NCBI GenBank assembly: GCA_017623295.1
Contig: JAGAPK010000052.1
Location: 1 to 46,308, forward strand
DNA length: 46,308 bases
Direction of reading: 5' to 3'
Origin: Lachnospiraceae bacterium
GTDB taxonomy: Bacteria > Bacillota > Clostridia > Lachnospirales > Lachnospiraceae
Positions 5,908 to 13,121 of the stretch are shown here, piece by piece. The notes below the pieces were generated by a model, which was not told the DNA's origin, made no database searches, and saw nothing but the letters and a program-made list of their open reading frames with translations. The position numbers and the translations under genes were made by a program. Every line of letters begins with the position of its first letter. The first letter of the stretch is position 1.

Positions 5908-6759
5908 ATGTACGAATCATATATCAACAAAATCGAAGATGTCGGTAGATTAAGGAATTTAAAACCCGGCACTATCAGAAACTACCAAAACAACATCAGA
6001 CAATACTTGGACTTCATCCAAAAGGATCCTGAAACTCTTACCTGTGAGGATGCCAGAACTTTCCTCTTGTATCTTAAAAACAAAGGTGACAAAGCCTCCA
6101 CCCTTAACAACAAGAACGGATCCCTAGTGTTTTTCTACAAACGGGTTTTAGGTAAACTCTGGGATGATAATCTTGTTCCCAGAGCCATCAATGATTACGC
6201 TGTTCCCAAAGTGCTTTCCCGTGTGGAAATAGACAGACTTTTGGATGCCACTCCTAATTTAAAATATAAAGCAATCTTTGCCATTATGTATTCATCCGGT
6301 CTTCGCATATCGGAAGTGCTTCATTTACATTATGATGACATTTCCAGAACGAACATGCAGATTTACATACATGAAACCAAAACCCACACATCCCGCTATG
6401 CTCTTTTATCAAAGCGGGCTCTGGATATTCTTACGGATTACTGGTTTAAGTGTGGTCGACCGAAAGGAATACTTTTTCCCAATCAGTGGACCGGTAATTA
6501 TCTCACATCATCTGCTACCCGTTTGGAATTGAATAAGGCTGTCAAAAAAGCAGGATTACCAAAAGAAATTCATTCCCATTGTCTGCGTCACAGCTTTGCT
6601 ACCCATCTTTTAGAAGATGGTGTTGATATCAGATATATACAAACATTACTGGGGCATCGTTCTCCCAAATCTACCGAGATATATCTTCATATCAGCAATA
6701 AGGCTCTGCTTGGAGTTCAGAGTCCTTTTGACAAGAGAGCCGGTGTATCGAATGAATAA
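5908..6759 (+). CDS. Tyrosine recombinase/integrase of IS91-like element
   Basis: Taken from the ATG at 5908, which follows GGAGG by five bases, this is 283 residues. The N-terminal core-binding domain spans about 10-95. The catalytic domain has Arg133 in SSGLRISEV, the HxxR pair His224/Arg227 in HSHCLRHSFATHLL, His250 in LLGHRS and the nucleophile Tyr259 in STEIYLHIS, so all key residues are present. Such recombinases are found next to IS91-type transposases in several Firmicutes and Bacteroidetes elements, where they may resolve intermediates or join circles. The stop overlaps the transposase start by 8 bp, pointing to coupled translation. Expression is probably held down by the upstream hairpin. 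Confidence 0.9.
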   Translation: MYESYINKIEDVGRLRNLKPGTIRNYQNNIRQYLDFIQKDPETLTCEDARTFLLYLKNKGDKASTLNNKNGSLVFFYKRVLGKLWDDNLVPRAINDYAVPKVLSRVEIDRLLDATPNLKYKAIFAIMYSSGLRISEVLHLHYDDISRTNMQIYIHETKTHTSRYALLSKRALDILTDYWFKCGRPKGILFPNQWTGNYLTSSATRLELNKAVKKAGLPKEIHSHCLRHSFATHLLEDGVDIRYIQTLLGHRSPKSTEIYLHISNKALLGVQSPFDKRAGVSNE

Positions 6760-7909
6760 GCCTAAGCCAACCATACAGGATATCTTTCTCAAGTTTTATC
6801 CGCAATATCTCGATAAATACACACCTTCTCCCGGGCAATCTAAAGTTGCCAACTGCATCATTAACTGCAAAACCGGGGCTTGTGGTGCTAATGTAAGTGT
6901 ATGTGAAGATTGTGGTCATCTGCAAATCCATTACAATTCCTGCCGTAACAGATGCTGTCCCATGTGTCAGGCTCTTCCAAAGGAGATGTGGATGGATAAG
7001 CGACGCGAAGATGTTCTGGAAGCACCTTACTTTCATGTAGTATTTACAGTGCCTCAAGAATTGAATCCTTTAATCTATAGCAATCAGCAACTTCTGTATG
7101 ATGCCCTGTATCATTCTGTTTCAGCAACCATCAATGAACTGACAACCGACACTAAGCATCTTGGAGCAAAAGTTGGTTATATTTGCGTGCTACATACCTG
7201 GGGCTCTGAAATGAATTATCACCCTCATGTCCATGTCATTCTGCTTGGTGGTGGTCTGACCGCAAAAAATCAATGGCGTGATAAAGGAACTGCATTCTTT
7301 CTCCCGGTAACAGTCCTGTCAAAACTGTTTCGTAGCAAATATTTGGCTGAATTGAAATACCTGTGGGAAGAGAAAAAGCTGCAGTTTCATGGAAGCAGTG
7401 AAAAATTCCGCAACCACTATACCTTTAAGGAACTGTTGAATACCTGTTATGAAAAGGACTGGATTCCTCACTGCAAAAAAACTTTCAATGGCGCACAGTC
7501 TGTTATTAACTATCTCGGCAAATATACACATAGAATCGCAATCAGCAACCATCGGATCATCCGCATGGATAAAGATACTGTTACCTACTATGTGAAGGAT
7601 TATCGTGAAGAAGGCAAATGGAGAGAACACACCATTTCGGGCGTTGAATTTATTCGCAGATTCTTTATGCATGTTCCTCCAAGACGTTTTGTACGCATCA
7701 GGCACTATGGATTACTATGTTCCCGAAGCAAGACCAAACATCTGGCATTATGCCGTAATCTACTTGGATGTAAGCAGTATCTCTCAAGACTTAAAGATAT
7801 GGAAGCTCCACAGATGCTTGAAACTCTCTATGGTATCAAGGTTACTGTTTGTAAGTGCTGTGGCGGACATCTTGGCAAACCGCAACAGAGGATGCCTCTA
7901 CGGATTTAA
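6752..7909 (+). CDS. IS91 family transposase (HUH/Y2 rolling-circle)
   Basis: The ATG at 6752 gives 385 residues; a longer open frame from 6617 runs inside the recombinase gene and is not used. The N-terminus holds a cysteine-rich zinc-binding domain (Cys35, Cys39, Cys44, Cys51, Cys54, Cys64, Cys68, Cys69, Cys72). The HUH motif is HPHVH (157-161) and the tyrosine motif YLGKYTHR has Tyr254 and Tyr258, the nucleophiles for single-strand cutting. A late CKCCGGHLGK segment may form another zinc site. The protein would nick one end and replace the strand during rolling-circle transposition. Length and motifs are complete for the family. Confidence 0.92.
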   Translation: MNKPKPTIQDIFLKFYPQYLDKYTPSPGQSKVANCIINCKTGACGANVSVCEDCGHLQIHYNSCRNRCCPMCQALPKEMWMDKRREDVLEAPYFHVVFTVPQELNPLIYSNQQLLYDALYHSVSATINELTTDTKHLGAKVGYICVLHTWGSEMNYHPHVHVILLGGGLTAKNQWRDKGTAFFLPVTVLSKLFRSKYLAELKYLWEEKKLQFHGSSEKFRNHYTFKELLNTCYEKDWIPHCKKTFNGAQSVINYLGKYTHRIAISNHRIIRMDKDTVTYYVKDYREEGKWREHTISGVEFIRRFFMHVPPRRFVRIRHYGLLCSRSKTKHLALCRNLLGCKQYLSRLKDMEAPQMLETLYGIKVTVCKCCGGHLGKPQQRMPLRI

Positions 7910-7936
7910 AGCTTAGAATTCATATTTCTTGAAAAG

Positions 7937-8058
7937 CCTCAGCAATGAGGTCTATTTGTCGTGCTTGGATTTTGAAATAAGCCCCCCAGCGACAACGCTA
8001 TAACCTTTACATTTCGGTAAAGTGCAAAGATTGAAAATCCATACATACCGGCTCCGGT
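7937..8058 (+). ncRNA. Pseudoknot-like structured 3' region of IS91-like element
   Basis: Pairings seen on one strand: CCTCA-GCAA-TGAGG (7937-7950), a five-base stem capped by a GNRA-type tetraloop; TTGTCG (7956-7961) with CGACAA (7990-7995); GGATTTT (7967-7973) with AAAATCC (8034-8040), which crosses the previous stem and so forms a pseudoknot; CTTTAC/GTAAAG (8005-8022) between them. Such an interleaved set is more typical of a folded RNA than of a transposon end. It could still act as DNA hairpins for the transposase. No match to a known RNA class was recognised. Confidence 0.4.
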
Positions 8059-8096
8059 GACGCAACTTTGTTCACTTTGGCAAAATCAAACGCAAC

Positions 8097-8146
8097 GCAA
8101 ACGAAAGGGCAGTTTATCTATAACTGTAGACTGCTTTTTCGTTTGC
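8097..8146 (+). terminator. Large hairpin at right end of IS91-like element
   Basis: GCAAACGAAA (8097-8106) pairs with TTTCGTTTGC (8137-8146); GCAGT (8109-8113) pairs with ACTGC (8130-8134) inside. A T-tract (8135-8139) lies in the 3' arm. It may end transcription of the transposase or mark the element's terminal hairpin. Confidence 0.5.
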
Positions 8147-8187
8147 GCCGCTATTGATTGTAGCCTAAAGAATTTGTACCAGCATAT

Positions 8188-8316
8188 TTATATAACTAAT
8201 AATATGATTACACCGGACAGCATTGCTACTATTATTCCAATAACAGTACCCTTCATAGCACTTTTGACATGAAATAAATAGTCCTTCACCTCTCCGATTT
8301 CAAATACTCGTGTCAT
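8188..8316 (-). CDS. 42-residue single-span membrane peptide
   Basis: The ATG at 8316 overlaps the TGA of the upstream gene as ATGA, and the frame runs 42 codons to a TAA at 8188. The N-terminal half is soluble (MTRVFEIGEVKDYLFHVKSA); the second half (residues 23-42) is an unbroken hydrophobic helix, GTVIGIIVAMLSGVIILLVI. Four-base overlap and the codon pattern suggest a real, coupled gene. It could anchor the hydrolase-like protein to the membrane. No family is recognised. Confidence 0.55.
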   Translation of the reverse strand: MTRVFEIGEVKDYLFHVKSAMKGTVIGIIVAMLSGVIILLVI

Positions 8317-8942
8317 TTCACTTTCTCTATCGTATCGTGGCATACCGTTCCATCTTCAGCAATAGTAGACTTTCTAATAAATTTTGAATGATGTTTTAGC
8401 ACTCCAAACGCATACCAGTCATGAGTGCAAAACACCTTACAAAATTCCGGATACCCATGCTCTTTACAAGTATCAAAATACAGGCACCTACTAATCTCAT
8501 ACGTAAATCCTTTGTCATCATCTTGCAAGATTTCAATATCCCAACACATTCTCTTTTCGCCTTCAAGGTCATCCAATAGCGACTGTCTTACGATTTTATA
8601 TCCGTTTGGTAACAAGTCAGCTCCCTTGTATAAAACAGATGACAGCTTTCGTATAAATGCACACATAGAATCATATGCTTTAATCCCTTCCGCTTCAGTT
8701 AACCCCTTTTCACGTAATATTTCATATGCTACTAATCCCGAAAAAATATTCAAATAAGAGGTAAATCTAGCTCTCTCTTTACCCATATCTGACTCATTCA
8801 TATAACGATAAAATCTTTCTTCATACTCTGTAACAATATCATTAACAGACAAGCTAGTATTTTGAGACACATACTTTCTTAATTTCTTTTTGTATCCAGA
8901 TATCAACATTCGACATGTTTTTTTCTCTTTTTCCGTCAGCAT
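8313..8942 (-). CDS. L-2-amino-thiazoline-4-carboxylate hydrolase-like protein
   Basis: A 209-residue protein. The C-terminal half has the features of the ATC-hydrolase family: FTYEISRCLYFDTCKEHGYPEF, then CKVFCTHDW, with conserved cysteines, histidine and aspartate in place. Pseudomonas enzymes of this name open a thiazoline ring to S-carbamoyl-cysteine or cysteine, but most Firmicute members are uncharacterised. The N-terminal half is helical and charged. It is divergent from a TetR gene across a 153-bp region with two palindromes, and its stop overlaps a small membrane peptide gene. Regulation by the TetR protein is likely; the substrate is not known. Confidence 0.72.
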   Translation of the reverse strand: MLTEKEKKTCRMLISGYKKKLRKYVSQNTSLSVNDIVTEYEERFYRYMNESDMGKERARFTSYLNIFSGLVAYEILREKGLTEAEGIKAYDSMCAFIRKLSSVLYKGADLLPNGYKIVRQSLLDDLEGEKRMCWDIEILQDDDKGFTYEISRCLYFDTCKEHGYPEFCKVFCTHDWYAFGVLKHHSKFIRKSTIAEDGTVCHDTIEKVK

Positions 8943-8981
8943 ACTTTCTCCTCCAGCTTCAACTCATACAAGATTCGTCAA

Positions 8982-9077
8982 TGACACACTTGTGCATTTC
9001 CTGGCTTTATAATATAATTTCATCAAACAAAAAACAATAGATTCACGGAAAATGATACATTTTCGCAATTTGTGTCA
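8982..9077. promoter_or_regulatory. Divergent operator region between hydrolase and TetR genes
   Basis: GAAAATG-ATA-CATTTTC (9048-9064) is a 7-base inverted repeat with a 3-base centre, typical in size of TetR operators. TGACACA (8982-8988) and TGTGTCA (9071-9077) form a further inverted pair spanning the intergenic space, near the two gene starts. The sites suit control of both divergent genes by the TetR protein. Confidence 0.5.
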
Positions 9078-9095
9078 TGACAAAAGGAGTAGCTT

Positions 9096-9605
9096 ATGTA
9101 TTTTGAGGGAATTGAAGAAAATCAAACAAGACTTTGGATTATTAACAGCCTATTAGAACTACTGGAACGAAAGGAATATCACGATATCACTATCAATATG
9201 ATAGTTGACCATGCCAGTCTTGGCAGACGTACTTTTTATCGATATTTTAAAACCAAAGACGATGCCATGAAATATATTACCGAATTATTAATGGACCAAT
9301 TTGCAAATATCGTCATTCGCAATAATTCCCACGGCACTGAAGAAGTCGCAATTGCCTATTTCCAATTTTGGGAACAATACATTGACATTCTTCTACTATT
9401 GAAAAAAGCACATTTACTATACTTTATCGAAGATAACCTCACAGAGCTTATTATACAGGTTGCCAAGAAAGTAAAACATATACCGACAAATCTCCCCTTG
9501 GAAAAGCTCGGCGAACTTTACGAAAAGCACCATTATGAATTTTCCATCAAGTTAGCAGGTTTTTGGAAAGCCACTATTATCTGGTGTGAAGAAAATCCCC
9601 GCTAA
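9096..9605 (+). CDS. TetR/AcrR family regulator, C-terminus cut by a stop codon
   Basis: A 169-residue protein. Its N-terminal helix-turn-helix reads YHDITINMIVDHASLGRRTFYRYFKTKDD (about 29-57), followed by an all-helical ligand domain. AAAAGGAG lies nine bases before the ATG. The frame ends at a TAA at 9603, but the same frame continues with TPEEMAKLITELFS and a second TAA at 9648. That is a natural-looking helix end, so the first stop is probably a recent Lys-to-stop change removing about 15 residues. The DNA-binding part is intact, so the protein may still work. It is the likely regulator of the divergent hydrolase operon. Confidence 0.8.
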   Translation: MYFEGIEENQTRLWIINSLLELLERKEYHDITINMIVDHASLGRRTFYRYFKTKDDAMKYITELLMDQFANIVIRNNSHGTEEVAIAYFQFWEQYIDILLLLKKAHLLYFIEDNLTELIIQVAKKVKHIPTNLPLEKLGELYEKHHYEFSIKLAGFWKATIIWCEENPR

Positions 9606-9661
9606 ACTCCCGAAGAAATGGCAAAACTGATTACCGAATTATTTTCTTAATCTCTATATAA

Positions 9662-9693
9662 AATCCCTACAGTCACATCAAACTGTAGGGATT
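9662..9693. terminator. Twelve-base perfect hairpin
   Basis: AATCCCTACAGT (9662-9673) pairs perfectly with ACTGTAGGGATT (9682-9693) around an 8-base loop. It follows the TetR gene and should stop its transcript, though no long T-run follows. Confidence 0.6.
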
Positions 9694-9705
9694 AAACTAT
9701 GCGTA

Positions 9706-9801
9706 AAATTCAAATCTTCCATTCTATTCATTCCAATAATCTATTGTTTCCTATGGTGTGGTATCAACCTCAAACAACTGCCACATAAAATCCTCTTTCT
9801 C
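9706..9801 (-). repeat. Dispersed repeat A, copy 2
   Basis: Near-identical to 1559-1654 in the same orientation. The minus-strand frame FMWQLFEVDTTP is followed by a stop, then ETIDYWNE-stop, so this copy is more decayed than copy 1. Confidence 0.7.
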
Positions 9802-9868
9802 TATAAATGATATCTCATTTTTTCAAAAAAGCAACCCAATATAATTGCATATGAATAACACAACTATA

Positions 9869-10144
9869 TTACAATACTCTTTCTATCTTCCGTTCCATGC
9901 GTTCCTTTTGTTCCGCCTTTTGTTGCAAAAACCTCGCGTATGCTACGTCTTTCTCCCTGATTAACTTCTCCATCTGGGATATCTTCAAATCCTTCTGCGC
10001 TATCACCTGCGCCTGTTCCTTCAAGAGCATTTTGCACTTGCTGATAGTATCCTGCAAGAGAAACATATTTGAATAGTGTAAGAACTGCAGTTATTGAAAT
10101 GCAAAAGGATATATACAACACTTAAAGAAAACTTCATTGATATG
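9869..10144 (-). repeat. Dispersed repeat B, copy 2 (coding remnant)
   Basis: The 9901-10144 part matches 3856-4101 at about 93 percent by eye. One frame (9869-10066) is open for 65 residues, reading MFLLQDTISKCKMLLKEQAQ, DLKISQMEKLIREKD and QQKAEQKERMERK, a coiled-coil tail without a recognisable N-terminal domain; a TAA lies eight codons upstream of its ATG in the same frame. I read it as the 3' end of a lost gene. The 100 bases between this and repeat A hold nothing I can name. Confidence 0.6.
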
Positions 10145-10150
10145 TTACAA

Positions 10151-10927
10151 TTACATATTCATTTCTTCCACTATCGCAGCAGGCTTCACCGTCATTTCAA
10201 CCCACGCCGGGCGAAAGCCACTTTTTATTGCATTTCTGGCAGATTTGAGATTTGACCAGGCACAGCAATAGAATGGAACCTTATCTCTTTCTAATATCTC
10301 TATTGCTAACCTGCTGGTTAGTGCTGATGCTATTCCTTTTCTGCGATATTTCGGAAGCACATCCACCCCAATTTGCCACATAGTTTCACAATCTGCGGAG
10401 CATGCTGCTAAACCTATTAATTTTCCGGCATGATATGCTCCGACACCAAGAATATCAAGTTCTTTACGTTTTTCACATAACGAATTGCTCCACTCTGCAA
10501 GGTATAAATCTTTAAAATCTTCTGATTCTAAAATCCTAATTTCATAATCACATGGTAATACAGTCAACATCTGCACATCCGGCAAAAAATATTCAGCCAT
10601 AAAGCATACACGAAATCCCAATTCTTGAAATGCATCATTCAGGATGTGCATATTAGGTGTTTCAAAGCAATGCTCCACCGGATACTTGTTGATATATTTT
10701 TCCACAATATCTCTATACTCTTCCGAAATAGTTGCAACTATATTATCTCCATATGATATTAAATTGCACACATGCGGAAGTTCTAAATACTTTCTTGCGA
10801 GTACATTTTCTTTTGAAACAGTAACCACATTCTCGCCACATATAAAATCTTCCACGCTGCAATTTGCATCTATCGCAGATTGTTGCAGCGCAATCTGTTT
10901 TATCATTCCATTTGTTAATCTCATCAT
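10151..10927 (-). CDS. GNAT family N-acetyltransferase
   Basis: A 258-residue protein. The acetyl-CoA site is in the C-terminal half: MWQIGVDVLPKYRRKGIASALTSRLAIEIL contains the RRKGIA loop (Q/RxxGxG/A) that holds the pyrophosphate, and SARNAIKSGFRPAW is the usual final strand. The first 110 residues form an extra N-terminal domain, perhaps a second degenerate GNAT fold. It follows another GNAT gene by 21 bases in the same direction. GGAGAG precedes two adjacent ATGs; either may be used. Substrate unknown. Confidence 0.82.
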   Translation of the reverse strand: MMRLTNGMIKQIALQQSAIDANCSVEDFICGENVVTVSKENVLARKYLELPHVCNLISYGDNIVATISEEYRDIVEKYINKYPVEHCFETPNMHILNDAFQELGFRVCFMAEYFLPDVQMLTVLPCDYEIRILESEDFKDLYLAEWSNSLCEKRKELDILGVGAYHAGKLIGLAACSADCETMWQIGVDVLPKYRRKGIASALTSRLAIEILERDKVPFYCCAWSNLKSARNAIKSGFRPAWVEMTVKPAAIVEEMNM

Positions 10928-10948
10928 AACTCTCCGTTAAGTTCAAAA

Positions 10949-11362
10949 TTATCTCTCTATATACTTTGTCATTCCTAAACTCTTTGAAAACCCAAATTTC
11001 TCATAAAATGTATCTTTACCCGCTGCAGCAGTCAGACCAACACTTACAAAAGTTCCCGGTGTCGTATTCTCCTTGATATAATCTAATAATCGATTAACAA
11101 TTCTAGTGCCTATACCTTGTCCTTGAAATTGAGGCATAACTATTATTTCTTGTAAATACCAATACATAACACCATCACCAACAAGTCTCCCCATGCCTAC
11201 AACTTCATCATTATATACAGCAGTCACGTCAAATAGATTGTTATTCAACGCTTTTTCTACCTGTTCAATCGGTCTTTCTCTAAATCCCGTTGCAACTTTT
11301 AGACGTATAAAATCTTTTGCCATCAATTCATTTTCTACCAAATAATATTCAAACTCATTCAT
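10949..11362 (-). CDS. GNAT family N-acetyltransferase
   Basis: 137 residues from the ATG at 11362, which has GGAG eight bases upstream; an in-frame TTG two codons earlier is less likely. The core is YLQEIIVMPQFQGQGIGTRIVNRLLDYI with the QGQGIG acetyl-CoA loop (about 79-84), and AAGKDTFYEKFGFSKS is the C-terminal motif B. It is compact, as in the PhnO/YjgM-like small GNATs. Likely co-transcribed with the next gene (21-base gap). The substrate cannot be read from sequence. Confidence 0.85.
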   Translation of the reverse strand: MNEFEYYLVENELMAKDFIRLKVATGFRERPIEQVEKALNNNLFDVTAVYNDEVVGMGRLVGDGVMYWYLQEIIVMPQFQGQGIGTRIVNRLLDYIKENTTPGTFVSVGLTAAAGKDTFYEKFGFSKSLGMTKYIER

Positions 11363-11468
11363 AAGCAAACTCCTAAAAACGCATAATGTACCTTCAATAT
11401 ATTACTTAAAACTCTTTAATCTCTCTACCTACTAATTTAAATTCATTTCTCTATGTAAAATTCCAAAA

Positions 11469-11987
11469 TCATTCCATTCTCTTTAATTCATATAAATAAG
11501 TGCTTATTAAAATCGGATTGCCTAATCTATCATTTTTATATGACTGATTATCAAACCGCTTTATTCGCTGGAAACCTAGTCTTTCTAAAAGTTTCCATGA
11601 TGACACATTACGCACATCGCAATCACCATATATTGCATCAATATCTGCAGATTCAAATAAATGCTGGATTAGTGCATTTCCAGCTTCCATTGCATAGCCT
11701 TTTCCATAGTATTCCGGATTAAAATCGTAGTCGATACAATGATGACCTTCATCATCAACCCAGTAACCTATACTTCCTATAACAATTTGTTTTTCCTTTA
11801 GTTCCGCAACAAGACGATTATCCATATATTTCCACTCAGCAATTATATTCCTTACCTGTTTCTCTGACATTGGATAAAAATCCTCGTATTTACTCACTTC
11901 TTCATTTGAAAAATAATTCATAACATCAACTAAATCTGATTCTTTATAATTTCTTATGATTAATCTTTCAGTTCGTATGTCTATCAT
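11469..11987 (-). CDS. GNAT acetyltransferase, RimJ/RimL type
   Basis: 172 residues from the ATG at 11987, chosen because AGGAGAG lies five bases upstream; a longer frame begins at 12008. The opening IRTERLIIRNYKESD is the hallmark of the RimJ/RimL branch (Acetyltransf_3), and DYDFNPEYYGKGYAMEAGNALI supplies the acetyl-CoA loop (GKGYA). The end SSWKLLERLGFQRIKRF is also typical. Family members acetylate ribosomal N-termini, aminoglycosides or small metabolites; nothing here decides which. About 100 bases separate it from the next GNAT gene, with no clear terminator. Confidence 0.83.
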   Translation of the reverse strand: MIDIRTERLIIRNYKESDLVDVMNYFSNEEVSKYEDFYPMSEKQVRNIIAEWKYMDNRLVAELKEKQIVIGSIGYWVDDEGHHCIDYDFNPEYYGKGYAMEAGNALIQHLFESADIDAIYGDCDVRNVSSWKLLERLGFQRIKRFDNQSYKNDRLGNPILISTYLYELKRME

Positions 11988-12093
11988 CTTAACTCTCCTG
12001 ACTAACATTTAACTTCAAAAAGTTTCTTTATGTCTTAACCAGCATTTACCAATATGTTTTTTGTTTCTGCCATATCTTTTCCAATTGAAGTTT

Positions 12094-13035
12094 TTAATCG
12101 CAAACGATAACATCATAGTCATTTATTGCATCTATTGATAAAGATGTTCTATATGTAAGAATCAAATTATGTTCCACTCCGAATGAAAGTTCATAGAACG
12201 CATCAAAATCATCATGTGCAACTTTAAATAAAATGTTAGTTTCTGTATAGCCATATACATCCATGTCTGAAATAATATCACCGCCAGTTACCCAAACAGT
12301 CCAATTACTTCCTTCAACACCATAAGCACACGTTTCTGTCCTTTCAATACCAACACATGCACCACGCTCTTTATCAAATATCCACTGTCCTTCAAATTGT
12401 TCAAAAACATCATCCAGATTTGGTTCTGCCTCATCCAAACTCTCTTGAATTTCAGATGGAATAGTAAATGACTCGTTTCTGACATCTGCTAAATAACCCG
12501 CAAGAATGTATACTCTTGCTCGTGTCATTGCTCCTGCAGTTTCACTTTCTAACAACGGTTGAAGAGTTCCACCGAAAGCTTCTAAACCGGCGGCTGTTAC
12601 ATTTCCTTCTTTTCTTTTAATCCATGCGCGCTGTTCCTCAAGCACTTTTGCTTTCGTTTCTGCATCCAACTCATCACTTAATCTGCTCCACAAAGAATTG
12701 AGTTCATCATCCCAAAGCTTATACCACTGTGCACTATGATAGTTCATTTGCTGCTGTCCCATACTACTGGTATCGACATTACAATGTTCACGAGACTTTT
12801 CCTCTACTCTTGCTATCTCATCCTGGATACTTTCGACTTCATTTTCTTCTATACCGGCCACTTCGCCCACATTTGTATTCTCTGTTGCACTTTCCTGCAC
12901 AATTTCGGTGGTTTGATTATCCTCTACCACATATATGTTATTGTCTTTTTCTACCTTCGTCTCGTTTTCAGACTTACCGCAAGCTGATAAAACGACCATT
13001 ATACACACAAATAGCATCATTAATTTCTTTTTCAT
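12094..13035 (-). CDS. Lipoprotein with LprI-like (DUF1311) domain
   Basis: 313 residues from the ATG at 13035. The signal MKKKLMMLFVCIMVVLSACG ends in a lipobox (LSAC), so Cys would be lipidated and the protein held outside the membrane. A Glu-rich linker follows (about 20-85). Then SSMGQQQMNYHSAQWYKLWDDELN to LEEQRAWIKRKEGN matches the LprI/DUF1311 domain seen in lysozyme-inhibitor-like proteins (about 95-185). The last 100 residues form a second beta-rich domain with no name I can give. It stands between a racemase-like gene and a GNAT gene, both in the same direction. Role is likely in envelope protection; unproven. Confidence 0.78.
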   Translation of the reverse strand: MKKKLMMLFVCIMVVLSACGKSENETKVEKDNNIYVVEDNQTTEIVQESATENTNVGEVAGIEENEVESIQDEIARVEEKSREHCNVDTSSMGQQQMNYHSAQWYKLWDDELNSLWSRLSDELDAETKAKVLEEQRAWIKRKEGNVTAAGLEAFGGTLQPLLESETAGAMTRARVYILAGYLADVRNESFTIPSEIQESLDEAEPNLDDVFEQFEGQWIFDKERGACVGIERTETCAYGVEGSNWTVWVTGGDIISDMDVYGYTETNILFKVAHDDFDAFYELSFGVEHNLILTYRTSLSIDAINDYDVIVCD

Positions 13036-13121
13036 TATCAAACACCCTACCTTTATCTTCGTCTCTGTACCTCATTAACGTACCACGAACCTTAATAATC
13101 AAGCAATACAAAGCAACTCTC

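Larger units (their letters stand above)
5640..8150 (+). mobile_element. IS91-like element with tyrosine recombinase and HUH transposase
   Basis: A plus-strand unit in otherwise minus-strand DNA. It carries a tyrosine recombinase (5908-6759) and an IS91-type Y2 transposase (6752-7909) and is flanked by hairpin-rich non-coding DNA on both sides. IS91-family elements move by rolling circle and lack terminal inverted repeats; the left (oriIS/terIS-like) limits are therefore hard to set by eye. The bounds given are from the outermost strong hairpins, 5650-5681 and 8097-8146. A 9-base complementarity joins the two non-coding ends: 5740-5748 and 7958-7966. Both genes look intact, so the element could be active. 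Confidence 0.7.

Noticed and set aside
6617-6751. 45-residue upstream extension of the IS91 transposase
   Set aside because: It lies inside the recombinase gene; the ATG at 6752 is where family similarity begins.
5640-8150. A group I or group II intron as explanation for the structured ends
   Set aside because: I could not find the conserved group I core words or a group II domain V hairpin, and the genes encode a recombinase and HUH transposase, not an intron protein.
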